A stretch of 64,000 nucleotides of DNA from Annona cherimola (lineage: Eukaryota; Streptophyta; Magnoliopsida; Magnoliales; Annonaceae): contig CM059975.1 of assembly GCA_030490835.1 (NCBI GenBank), forward strand, positions 59,821,174 through 59,885,173, written 5' to 3'. The notes beneath the pieces are model-generated. The model did not search any database. It worked only from the letters and a program-made list of their open reading frames with translations, and was not told the DNA's origin. The position numbers were made by a program, and so were the translations under genes. Of this stretch, positions 1-10,177 are shown in pieces. The stretch's first letter is position 1. Every line of letters starts with the position of its first letter.

Positions 1-216
1 CCCGATATACTGTTTAGTGTTGCATGTGCTCTAGATTTCAGTCATGTCCAAAAGAATCACACTTGGTAGCTGTAAAAAGAATTTTCAGATATTTAGTAGA
101 TACTACCAACATAGGACTTTTATATCCAAAAGGTTCTAATTTTGATCTAATCGGCTACTCGGACGCGGATTTTGCCGGTTACAAGGTAGATAGAAAAAGC
201 ACTAGTGGAACATATC
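1..216 (+). pseudogene. E1 copia (SIRE-like) RT C-terminus / RNase H N-terminus, left half
   Basis: This is the end of the reverse transcriptase and the start of RNase H from a Ty1/copia polyprotein. The readable frame from 24 has the family signatures CSRFQSCPKESHL, KRIFRYL, GLLYPKGSNFDLIGYSDAD and DRKSTSG, which match the equivalent parts of the copies at 11968-12180 and 36595-36800. One T is missing near position 20 relative to those copies, so the frame is broken. The frame stops at 217, where a solo LTR was inserted, and resumes at 3672. The 5-bp flanks are atatc (212-216) and atgtc (3667-3671), a target duplication with one change. The rest of the element lies upstream of the window. 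Confidence 0.93.
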
Positions 217-3200
217 TGTGAAACCCCAACCTAAGTAAGATTTAATGTGTGCATTGAACATGTACATGTGACTTATATGTGATTAAATGGAATTTTTTGA
301 TTATTTTAGAATTTTATGATGTTTTGAATTAGGGTTTCCATTGGAAACGGTGATTAAAAATTTAATCGCTGGAGCCCAAAGTGAGTCGGTATGACCCGAG
401 GGGCTTAATGAGGATTTAATGGTGACAAGGTGTCATGAATAATCATGTTAATTACCATGATTTAATTTATGGAGATTAAAGTGTAATTCTGAAATTAAGA
501 TGAAAAATGGTAGAAAATTCATAACTTGACGCCTACAAGGCGGATTTCGATGAAATTTGAAAGGTAAGTTCACGACGGTGGGCCCAATTTTATGAATGGA
601 TTGGATTAAGGGAATCATGATGGGATTAGGGTGATAATTAATTTTTTTATTCCCAAATCCAAAAGATAAATTCAAGTGGTCAAACTTGACATAAAAACGT
701 CGGATTGAGATGAAATTTGAAACGATAGAATAAAATTATGAAATTTATGAGATGAATGGAATGGATTAAGCTAATTATGATGGGAAGTTGGTTTCTTGTA
801 GATCAAGTAACAAGTTGCTTAAGAGCTAAGTAAAGAAGGGCAATTGTGGACAAGTGGACGATTTTGATTAAAGCAGATTTTTGGATTTTTGAAAAAAGTA
901 AAAAGTGAATTTACTTGGCTGTGAGTTCACCAGAACATAAGTGGAGATAAGAATGCATTCAATGGCTGTGGAAAATACAGCAACAAGTGGGGCCCATAGC
1001 TGGAAATTCCAGCTCTATAAGGGGGATAATCAGTATTGTGGAAATGAGATGTTGAAAAATATTTTCTAAGTGCTGAAACTTGCACCCCAAGGCAGCAGCT
1101 CACGTCCAGCTCTAGACCAGCAAGGAGGAAGGAAAAAGAAGGAAAAAGAAAGGGAAAAGGAGGGATTACCCATTTAATCAAGTAAGTATGTGATTATTTT
1201 GATTTTATGCCTCAAATCTGGAAGTTATATGATGTTGTAAACTAAAATATGAACGGAATAGTAAATGGATTAATTTTAGTCTGAAAATGTTTGGTAAGAA
1301 TCATTATATGGTGATTAAGGATTGAATCAATTTTCATCTTAAAAGGATAATCCAGTTGCAAATTAAAAATCCGAGAATATCAACCTGAACAGGGTTGTAC
1401 GGGTGGCAGGATCAGCTGTACCAAAGGATTTTTAATAATTTTTATACAAAGAATTTTGGGCTGAAACTTTTACAGGATATATAATACATATTTATTAACA
1501 CATTAATAAAATAAAATTTAGGTTTTTATGGGTATAAATATACCCAATAATTTACGTGATTAAGGCTTTCTGAAAATGGATGTTGCTGTCCAACAAGGTA
1601 AAAATACCAAACTAAATATAAAAGCTTAATGTTTTGTGTTGGAAATATTTATTTTGGTTAATTAATATAGTTATTAAGTTATTTAGAAATTTCAGATCAA
1701 AAATACTTGATTTGGTATTAATTCAAAGTTTTGAGAATTCAGTACGCCTGATTTCAGCATATGTGGATAGTTGGAGAAAAAAATCAAAAAGAAATATGAA
1801 ACCTATGTATAAATTATCCAAATTGATATATATGTTAATACCCTAAATTTGTGTTAGGAAAAGTTGGATTATTTGCTAAAATTCGGATTTATAAATCTTC
1901 TTAGGGTTATGTGTCAAAAGACACGTTAAACATGTGAAAAATGGGTTCCAAAGTTGCTGTTTTGGAAACCTATGATTGATGGATTTAAATTTCATAAAAA
2001 TATCCTAAGTACAGTGGTAATTAAGGATAACTATCATGCTAAAATGTGGATTAAATTTCTGACTTGGGAAATTTTATGACATGCCTCATATATGTGTTGT
2101 TAAATGACTATATGTGAAAGGATAGACATGCATGAGTGGTAAATGACTTAAGTAAATTTATTTTGTGAAAAAATGCATGAAAATATGATAAATTTTGTGA
2201 ATATATATCTGTTTAGAATTTCATGATGTAATTCCAAAATTTGGAATTAATTAATGAGGCTTAAGGCGACCACATGTGATTAAAATGAGCCCCAATGTGT
2301 GAATTTTGGAAAATAAGTGAAAAATGGCTTGAGGAAGGTAATGATCCACTAAATAATAATTATTTAATAATTATTAAGTGATTGAATGATTACCCTATTT
2401 ATGGGATTTAATGTGATGTGTAATAGCCCATGTAGTGCACAAGTATGTGCTATATGGGCATAGCGACTTGAGAAGTCGAAGGAATTATGTATGTTAATGA
2501 AAATGGGTTGGAAAACTGAGTTGAATGCAAGCAAAGGAAATATATGAATGCTATATCATTCTTATATGTATAGGCAAAGACAAAAGGATAAGCGAAACGG
2601 AAAGCTAAGCAAGCGAGGTAAGCAAGCAGCTTTCTAAATGATTTTGGGTATTTAAGGATGGCCATTCCTTATTTATATGAGTATTGAAATGTTTATTTCT
2701 GTTGAAATAAATGATTTCTTATGATTTCGCAATTATGCTTGAAATGTGTTGAAACATGAGTTTATATGATGTTTCGTTGAAATGATGTTTCAAAAGGGAT
2801 GGTGCAAAGAATTCTCTACATGAGAATGACAAGTTCCATGTGTAAGGGGGTACATGATGCTCGGGTGACTAAAAGTCATGCATGAAATGGAAATCAAGTA
2901 GGCTAGTCAAGGTAGTAAGTGGACAAGGAGTCCCCCTTGACATTGCCAAGTCGGTAGCTCCGGCGCCAAGGATGGAAAGGATCATGTCATGAAAGAGGGT
3001 TCCCCGTGCTAGCGTACCGTCACATGAAGGATAACATCATCAATGGAAATGATGAATTTGCACATCCAATGTTCATGAAATGTTTATGAAATGTGTACAA
3101 ATGATTTATGGAAAGGTTTTTGCTCCACAGGTAGTTGATCACTTGATAAGTGTCTCTACTGAAGGGAAAAAATGCTTTTAAAGAATGTTTCCTTCAAAAT

Positions 3201-3666
3201 GAATTTCCTGTAAAATATAAGCTTGCTTATTGAGTTTCGACTCACGTTTTCATTTTCTAAACCCATAGACAGGTGAAAGAAGAGACCTGTCAAAAGAGCA
3301 AGAGCCATCCATGGAAGAAATGATAGAAACATTATAAGTTTTATATTTATGAAAAACTTATGTGGGATGGTTGTAAATTATTTTGATGTTTTACGTTAAC
3401 ATCTATGATGATACATGCAGTGACATCTGATTTATGAGATGGTTTGAAATATATTATGAAAATCATGTCTAGTTATGACATTATTGGATGGAAATGAACA
3501 AGTATGCATGAGATGAGAAATGAAAGGAAATAAATTCCTAAGGAACCATATTTATTTGGATAAATATTCGTTAAAACCCGCCGTGTAACAGGGCAACAAT
3601 CCTGATCACGTTTACTAGTCGAACGATCTTGAGGTAAGGTTGTAACGCTCGGGTTGGGGCGTTACA
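217..3666 (+). mobile_element. Solo LTR, long-LTR family (probably Ty3/gypsy), 3450 bp
   Basis: The block starts TGTGAAACCCC and ends GGGCGTTACA. It sits inside the RNase H frame of E1 between the 5-bp repeats atatc/atgtc and has no coding capacity, so a solo LTR fits best. A close relative lies in the opposite orientation at 30340-33781. The last 100 bases hold the family's 3' signature, a GGGCAACAATCC motif and a terminal hairpin. About 3232-3300 holds a CTTATTGAG...CTCACG motif followed by ACAGGTGAAAG, also seen in the other members. Long LTRs of 2-4 kb occur in Tekay/Del chromoviruses, but with no internal domain here that lineage is only a guess. The short ORFs inside look like chance. 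Confidence 0.88.
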
Positions 3667-3671
3667 ATGTC

Positions 3672-4069
3672 AGTTTCTTGGGAACATATTGGTTTCATGG
3701 TTTTCAAGAAAATAAACTAGTGTTGCTCTATCCACCGCGGAAGCCGAATATATTGCCGCCAGGAGCTATTGTGCCCAATTGCTTTGGATGAAACAACAAC
3801 TTAGGGATTATGGTATGGATTTTAAAGATATACCTATTAGATGTGATAATACAAGTGCAATATATTTAACTAAAAATCCAGTACTGCATTCTAGGACCAA
3901 GCATATAGACCTTAGACATCATTTTATTAGAGAACATATAGGAAATCTTGATATATGTTTGGAATATGTGAGAACAGAAGATCAAATTGCAGATATATTC
4001 ACCAAACCTCTAGCAAAAGAATCTTTTTATAAAATCAGAAATGATATGGGGATGATTGAATTAAATTAG
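3672..4069 (+). pseudogene. E1 copia RNase H, right half
   Basis: This continues the RNase H domain after the solo LTR. It carries QFLGN, ALSTAEAEYIA (written here as STAEAEYIAA), the CDNTSA acidic motif, TKHIDLRHHFIREH and the C-terminal ADIFTKPL, all standard for copia RNase H. A TAA at 3713-3715 interrupts the frame just before the TSVALSTAEAEY motif, and the E3 copy has the same stop at 12226-12228. The frame ends with TAG at 4067-4069, which looks like the natural pol terminus because E3 and E4 end at the same place. RNase H would degrade the RNA strand of the RNA-DNA hybrid during reverse transcription in virus-like particles. This copy is dead. Confidence 0.93.
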
Positions 4070-4422
4070 GAAAAATAAGATAGGAGAAATGAAATTAGAA
4101 AAGCACAAACTGAGGGGGATCACAGGTTCAGGGGGAGCAGCCTCGCCATTCTCAAAGGATTAACCCGCTCCATCCCTATTTTTTGATCAATTAACAAAAA
4201 GGGGGAGAAGAGAGTAGGATTTGAGTTTTGAGTAGTCTCGGTTTGAAATGCTTGTATGAATGATTTTAAATTGTGACTTATTGGAAATGAAATATGTATG
4301 AATGGTTTTAAATTATGATTTATTAGAAATGAAATATGTATGTTAAACTTCAAAATACGAAAATAGTATGTTGAAAGGTATACACTCAAATCGGTTTTGT
4401 CAATCATCAAAAAGGGGGAGAT
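4070..4422 (+). promoter_or_regulatory. E1 3' untranslated region with repeated polypurine tracts
   Basis: This is non-coding sequence between the pol stop and the 3' LTR. It contains several GGGGGA tracts (about 4111, 4131, 4201 and 4412). The last, AAAAAGGGGGAGAT, directly abuts the LTR and is in the right place to prime plus-strand DNA synthesis. Multiple purine tracts upstream of the 3' LTR are a known feature of Sireviruses. The same layout recurs in E3 and E4. No env-like ORF is visible in this interval. Confidence 0.8.
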
Positions 4423-4639
4423 TGTTGGAAACATGTGGAAAATAAGCCAAGTCTATGTTTTGATGATTAACAAATCAATTTGAGTAAGTTTTGGTTACTA
4501 ACATGTTTATGAAAATGATTAAAGGATATACAAATGAAGAAATGAAGCATGATAGGTTAAGTCGATTTTCAAGTCGACTCAGGCATCGACTTAGGCCAAG
4601 TCGATCCCCAAGTCGACTCCAGCAGCGACTTCAAGTAGC

Positions 4640-4995
4640 ATTTTTTATCCAGCGTTGAAATCGGGGAGCAAAGCTGCCGAAGTCGCAAACGAAGTCGACT
4701 CCGCATGCGACTTGTGTGAAGTCGCAGATCAAGTCGACTCTAGCATCGACTTCAACCATGATTTTCTGTCCAGAGTTGAAATCGAGAACGAGAGCTGCCG
4801 AAGTCGCATCCCAAGTCGACTCCGCATGCGACTTGGGTAAAGTCGCAGACCAAGTAGACTCCAGCATCAACTTCAACCATGATTTTCTGTCCAGAGTTGA
4901 AATCGGGAACAAGAGCTGCCGAAGTCGCATCCCAAGTCGACTCCGCATGCGACTTGGGTGAAGTCGCAGACCAAGTCGACTCTAGCTTCAACTTC
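4640..4995 (+). repeat. Tandem repeat of ~121-bp units inside the E1 LTR (GTCGAC/GCGACTT array)
   Basis: Three units run head to tail, the last two about 121 bp apart (for example CCATGATTTTCTGTCC at about 4757 and 4878). Each holds AAGTCGACTC and an AAGTCGCA...TGCGACTT inverted pair. E3 has two units (about 13086-13320) and the E4 3' LTR two (about 37755-37995), while the E4 5' LTR lost most of the array. Further GTCGAC/GCGACTT copies lie at 5280-5450. The long open frames crossing this array on both strands come from the repeat and are not genes. Confidence 0.85.
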
Positions 4996-5530
4996 AGACT
5001 AACAACATGCGCTTTGAAGATCAAAACAAGTCTAAAGCTAAGTAAAGATGCATGGATTCATCAATTCAAATTAAGAACACACATTTGGACATCATTGGGC
5101 ACTCCAAGATTCAAGTATTCAAGATTTCAAGATAAAGATCTTAAAGTTTTCAAGCTAGGATGATTATAATAAGCTCCGAGAGTAGAGTTATAAATAAATG
5201 GGAGAACAATCAATATGAAGAAAATCAAGTGATCAAGGTCATCTCTGAAGATTTGAAGTTCATCAAGCAAGCTGAGGAAGTGAAGTCGCACCCGAAATCG
5301 ACTTCACCTGCGACTTGGGTCAAGTCGAGGACCAAGTCGACCTAGACTGGAACTTGAAGAAGTTACGGACAGCCGAAGTCGCACTTTAAGTCGACTTCAT
5401 CTACGACTTGGCGAAGTCGCACCCAAAGTCGACTCCACCTACGACTTGGGTCGTAACGGTCGGAAATTTTTATAACGTTGACGCATTGAATGCGTGCCAC
5501 CTACTTCCAAACGTTCGGATTCCCTCAACA

Positions 5531-5540
5531 TTTATAAAAG
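5531..5540 (+). promoter_or_regulatory. TATA-like box in the E1 LTR
   Basis: TTTATAAAAG follows the GC-containing block ending CGTTCGGATTCCCTC. The E4 5' LTR has ATTATATAAGG at the equivalent place (28126-28136). In the E3 LTR this stretch is deleted. It is the likely core promoter driving retrotransposon transcription, assigned by position and sequence only. Confidence 0.5.
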
Positions 5541-6173
5541 ACATTCAATATAAATGTGGAAGGTAGCTGAGAATTCATTGATTGAGAACAACTCCTATCT
5601 CTAAGAGCATTAAGTGATCAAGCCAACATCTATAAGAAGAACCTCGCTTTCAAACTGCCAAGAGCTGCTCGTTGCATCTTTTAGAGTGCATTACAAGTTC
5701 TTCTCTGCGCCAAATCTGCTTTTACACATCAGTAACGTGTAGAAACTTTCTTTTACTGTTTCTTGTTGTATTGAACTTGATTTAGTTTGGGTAACTAAGA
5801 TCAAGTGTAAGCAAAGTATTGTGTGATTGGAGTGGAACTCGTTACCTACTTGTGCTGTGAATTGTTGATGCCCTATAGAGCTGGAATCTATAAGAGAGCA
5901 GTGGCTCTAGTTGTATTTGTGAAATACATAGTGGAACCCAAGTCACAAGAGGTGTGAACTTGGAAGAGTGGAGTAGGGAAGGTTGCCCGAACCACTATAA
6001 AATCTTGCTTGTTGATTTTTATTTCTGCTCTCAGCACTATATTGCTTTCCATTTGTTTCTTCATAAAGGGGACTAGATTAATCCGAGGTAAAATTTCTGT
6101 TTAAGTTGAAAAATTTTAAATACCCAATTCACCCCTCCTCTCTTGGGTAATTGCCATTAACTCGGGACAAACA

Positions 6174-8511
6174 AGAAATATATTTATGTTATTATTGATG
6201 AATTTTTAAGATTCGCTTGAATAATGCTATTAGCTAATAAAGACGAAGCCTTCTCTACGTTTGTTAGTTTCTCAAAATTGGTACAAAATAAAAAATAAAA
6301 CATAATAATATTTATTAGAAGTGACCATGGTAGTGAATTTGAAATAAACGCTTCATAGAGTTTTGCAACAAAAAAGGAATTAACCATATATTTTCTGCAC
6401 CAAGAACCCCTCAACAAAATAGACTTATTGAAAGAAAAAATATAAGCATATAAGAGATGACATGAATTATGCTAAATGAAAGCAAATTATCTAAGAAATT
6501 TTGGAGTGAAGCTGTAAGTACAATTTATCATATTCTAAACTGAGTTACCATTAGAGAAATTTTGAAAAAGACCCCACATGAGTTATGGAAAGGTAGAAAA
6601 TTAAATATTTCATATTTTCATGCCTTTGGTTGTACATATTATGTATTGATCAATGAAAAAGACAATCTTGATAAATTAGATGTGAAAAGTGATGCGGCGA
6701 TATTCCTTGGATACTCCTTTAATAGCAAAGCATATAGATTTTCAACAAAAGGAACCAAGTTTCTATTCATGTTGTCTTCTATGAATTTAACCCGACTTCC
6801 AAGTAGGAGGATGAGCTTAGTAATACAAACATTCTATCAAATATTTTGAAAAGCCACAAGTGAGAAAGCAAGGGGGAGGATAACTCAAACAAGATCAAAG
6901 TGCAGTTCAAGAGGTAAGTGAAGGTAATGTTTCCTATAAACCTCCCAAAGATTTGAAATTCAAAAATAAACATCCAATTAAATAAGTTATAGGAGACATA
7001 TGAATGAGTGAAAACTAGAAGCTCTAGGCAAAACATATGTAGACATTTTGCATTTGTATCAAAGATAGAGCCAAATTCAATTGATCAAACTCTTGGTGGT
7101 GAGAACCAGATAATTGCAATACAGAAAGAGATAAATCAATTTGAAAGAAATCAAGTACAATATCTAGTTCGTAGAGCTAAAAACTGCACAGTTATTGGTA
7201 CTAAGTGGGTATTTAAGAACAAATTAGATGAAAGTGGACTAATAATTAGAAATAAAACAAGACTTGTGGCTAAGGGGTATTCACAAGAAGAATGGATTGA
7301 TTTTGACGAATCATATGTTCCTATAGCAAGATTGGAGGCCATACATATATGATATATTACTAGCTTTTACTTCTCATATGAGTTTCAAATTATTTCAAAT
7401 GGATGTTAAAAATACATTTTTGAATGGATATCTTAATGAAGAGGCGTATGTAAAATCAAACCTCCTGGATTTGAGGAAAATGATCAATGTAAATTTATAT
7501 ACAAATTGACCAAAGCCTTATATGGATTAAAACAAACTTCTAGAACTTGGCATGAAATACTTAGTAAATTCTTAATTGATCATAAATTTCAAAGAGATAA
7601 GACATTATCCTATTCATTAAATACAAAGGAAAAGATATTTTGAATGTTCAAATTTATGTATATGATACAGTTTTTGGAGCTACTAATGAACTTTTATGCT
7701 AAGAATTTTCCAAGCTAATACAGAATGAATTTGAAATGAGCATGATCGAAGAGTTAAACTTCTTTCTAAGACCACAAATTAAGCAACAAAGTGAAGGTAT
7801 ATTCATAAATCAGTCCAAATACATCAAGAAAATGCTCAAAAAATTTGGCTTGCAAAATAGTAAAGGAGCAAGCACACCTATGAGCTCCATAATCAAAATT
7901 GAAAAAGATGAAAAAGATAAGTAAATTGATCAAAAGTTGTACAGAAGCATAATTGGTTCCTTGTTATACTTAACTGCATCAAATACTTGATTGATACTAT
8001 CAACTTAGGCTTATGGTATCCCAAGGGCTCAACATTTAATCTAATTGGCTATTCAGATACAAACTTTTTCGATTACAAAGTGGATAGAAAAAGCACTAGT
8101 GAAACTTGTTAATTCCTTGAAAGCTTGATGGTCTCATGGTTCTCAAGGAAGCAAACTCGTGTTGCTCTATCTACCGCGGAAGTCGAATATATGGCTGCTG
8201 GTTGTTGTTGTGCCCAATTACTATGAATGAGATAATAATTGAGGGATTATGACATAGAATACAGAGAGATACCAATTAGGTATGATAACACAAGTGTTAT
8301 TTGTTTAACAGAAAACCCCATACTACACTTTCGGACCAAGCATGTAGATGTTAGGCACCACTTTATTAGAGAACATGTCAAAAATCATGATGTTTGCTTA
8401 GAGTATGTTAAAACTAAAAACTAAATTGCAGATATTTTCACCAAACCATTAGGAATGGAACCATTTTATAAAATTAAAAAAGAAATGGGTATGATTGATA
8501 TTGAAGCTTGA
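6174..8511 (+). pseudogene. E2 copia pol remnant (integrase, RT, RNase H)
   Basis: This is a strongly decayed second SIRE-like copy. In order it contains an integrase core (IRSDHG near 6313, then RTPQQN and IERKN), the C-terminal integrase segment GRKLNISYFHAFGCTYYVL (about 6591-6650), the RT start [35 protein letters not shown], the YVDD region now reading YVYD (about 7655), and RNase H with STAEVEYMAAG, TKHVDVRHHFIREH and IFTKPLG. Many stops and small indels split it into pieces (6562-6849, 7008-7352, 7736-7924 and 8239-8424 are the longest). About 50 codons between the RT and RNase H parts, near 7978-7995, are missing relative to E3. It is clearly older than E1, E3 and E4. Confidence 0.9.
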
Positions 8512-9324
8512 ATTAATAAACTATTGCATAAATATATTATTTATGCTTTGAAATAAGTGTTGATATGATTTAGGAGAAATGGGTAACATTTTGGATGTAC
8601 TAACAATTGGCCCAGTGGAGCTAAGTTGACTCCACTCAGCTCAAGTCGACTTCGCTAAAGTCTACTTTGGCTGAGCAAAGTTGACTTCGAACCCTACTTT
8701 GGGTTCGGAGTCGACTCCATGAACGACTGATTGAATACTAAATTTAGGTGCCGAAAAACTCAACTCTCTCATTTTCTTCTCTTCCCATTTCCCTCTCAAA
8801 ACTCAAAACACTCCAAAAACCCATCTCCAAACCTCAGATTCCTACAATTCCAAACTACAATCTTGTCTCTTTCAAATCATTTGCATCCCTTCCATAGTAA
8901 ATGGCTCCTAAGCCATCTCCAAGTCATATAAACTCTTGGTTTCTCGCCCATCCAAGTCTAATACTTGAAAGGAGATCCCACGATGACAAAGAACCCCCTT
9001 TAAACGAGCATGGGATGAAGCAATGACTTCCATAGGCCGATGGGTCCAATCGAGGGAAGGTAACCCTTCTATATCAATTCCTAGAGAGGAAACAAGTGGA
9101 GAAGAAGAGGCAGTAGGGAAAGAAAAGAAGCTTCTACACCTAGAGGGCAAGTTTTGAAAATGCCCATAAAATATTTTCACAATGAATGACAACATGTTAG
9201 ATTCTACAAGCACTTCTATAAATAGAAAACTTTTCCCCTAAAAAATTATTGACTTTGAATTCTTAAAAGAGTATGAGTTTGAGTTGGTAGAGCAAAGGAT
9301 TTTTAAAAGAGTATGAGTTTGAGT
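8512..9324 (+). pseudogene. E2 3' region with probable env-like second ORF remnant
   Basis: After the RNase H stop comes about 220 bp with scattered GTCGAC motifs, then a pyrimidine/CA-rich leader (about 8760-8880). An ATG at 8901 begins a frame starting MAPKPSPSHINSW that is soon lost to stops. Readable pieces further on are acidic and charged (for example EETSGEEEAVGKEKK, and KEYEFELVEQRIF near 9266). Sireviruses often carry a second, env-like ORF at this position, and this is the likely explanation. I recognise no domain and give only position-based support. The segment ends at a 22-bp direct duplication (9268-9289 and 9303-9324), where E3 begins. Confidence 0.45.
9268..9324 (+). repeat. 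Short direct duplication at the E2/E3 junction
   Basis: The words AAAAGAGTATGAGTTTGAGT and two further bases occur twice, 35 bp apart. Immediately after the second copy, sequence homologous to the middle of the gag-pol of E4 (33952 onward) starts with no LTR or TSD. It marks an illegitimate-recombination junction rather than an insertion. Confidence 0.7.
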
Positions 9325-9501
9325 TGCAATAAGATAGGTTACAAAATTTATAAATGCAACTTTAAGAAACTATATGACCATGGTGCAAAATTAGTTTGGG
9401 TTCCAAGAAACACAAGATTTGGGCTTTCAAGAATAGAACAACAAAGATTAAATCAGTTTACTAACCCAAATGGACCCATAAAATGGGTACCAAAGAGATA
9501 A
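9325..9501 (+). pseudogene. E3 copia gag C-terminal fragment (second zinc-knuckle region)
   Basis: This matches 33952-34125 of E4, including KIYKCNFKKLYDHGAKLVW and RFGLSRIEQQRLNQF, ending WVPKR. In E4 the upstream part reads CNFCNKKSHKIYKC, a CX2CX4HX4C zinc knuckle. In E3 the first two cysteines are gone or altered at the truncated end. The frame stops at TAA 9499-9501, a stop that E4 has at the same codon (34123-34125). The protease frame downstream is shifted by one base relative to this frame in E3. Confidence 0.85.
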
Positions 9502-10177
9502 GATTTATTTGCTTATTTTTCAGGTATGTTTCAAGGCAAAGGTAAGCAACGTTTGGTTCATGGATAGTGGTTGCTCAAGGCATATGACTGGAGAAAGAAG
9601 TTTATTTCATAAACTCAAGCCTTGCAACGATGGAACTGTTGCCTTTGGGAATAATGAGAAAGGTAAAATCAAAGATAAAGGAAACATTTACAGTATTTCA
9701 AATGCATGTATGGAAGATATTTTATTTGTTGAAGGACTCAAGCACAACTTAATGAGTATTAGCCAGTTATGTGATAAAGGATACAAGGTTGTGTTTGAAT
9801 CATCTATATGCAATGTGTTTGATGGAGAACATATCATGTTTAGTGGAAAAAGACATAGAAATGTATATTTGGTTTCACTTGATGAACTAGATGGTCAATG
9901 TCTAATGGTCATTGACAATGATCCATGGGTTTGGCATAAGAGGCTTGGGCATATAAACATGACAAATATAAAGACCTTATGGAAAAAGAGTTTGGTAGAA
10001 GGATTGCCAAAATTGAAATATGACAAAGATAAAATTTGCAAGGCATGTCAATTGTCAAAACAACCTAAAATGTCATTCTCTACCAAAAAGGAGATTTCCA
10101 CCACTAGGCCACTTGAATTGATACACATGGATCTATATGGGTCATCCGACATTTTAACCATTGGTGGAAAGAGGTAG
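9502..10177 (+). pseudogene. E3 copia protease and GAG-pre-integrase domain
   Basis: An open frame of 222 codons (9509-10177) carries the copia aspartic protease active site WFMDSGCSRHMTG (Asp codon 9563-9565). Further on is the GAG-pre-integrase/HHCC region, with WHKRLGHINM near 9931 and CKACQLSKQPKM near 10038, then PLELIHMDLYG, the lead-in to the integrase core. The protease would process the polyprotein and the HHCC finger assists integrase. The frame closes at a TAG at 10175-10177, where E4 still reads a sense codon. It is one of the longer uninterrupted pieces of pol in the window. Confidence 0.93.

Larger units (their letters stand above)
4423..6173 (+). mobile_element. E1 3' LTR (SIRE-like copia)
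   Basis: The LTR starts TGTTGGAAACATG directly after the purine tract and ends CTCGGGACAAACA. At 1751 bp it is the longest of the family in this window, because it carries three tandem units of the GTCGAC array. A TATA-like box TTTATAAAAG lies at 5531-5540. Directly after the LTR, at 6174, integrase sequence of another copia copy begins, so E1 was probably inserted into E2. The left TSD lies outside the window, so that cannot be confirmed. Confidence 0.93.

Noticed and set aside
4631..5163. Overlapping long frames on both strands in the E1 LTR that look like a repeat protein
   Set aside because: They come from the ~121-bp GTCGAC array, which stays open because the unit length barely disturbs the frame; they have no start context and the same array in E3 and E4 is broken.
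9484..9530. Possible tiny intron between WVPKR and the protease (TTATTTTTCAG acceptor)
   Set aside because: The only donor in reach would make an intron of about 40 bp, below the usual plant minimum; kept only as a remark in the stop-codon finding.
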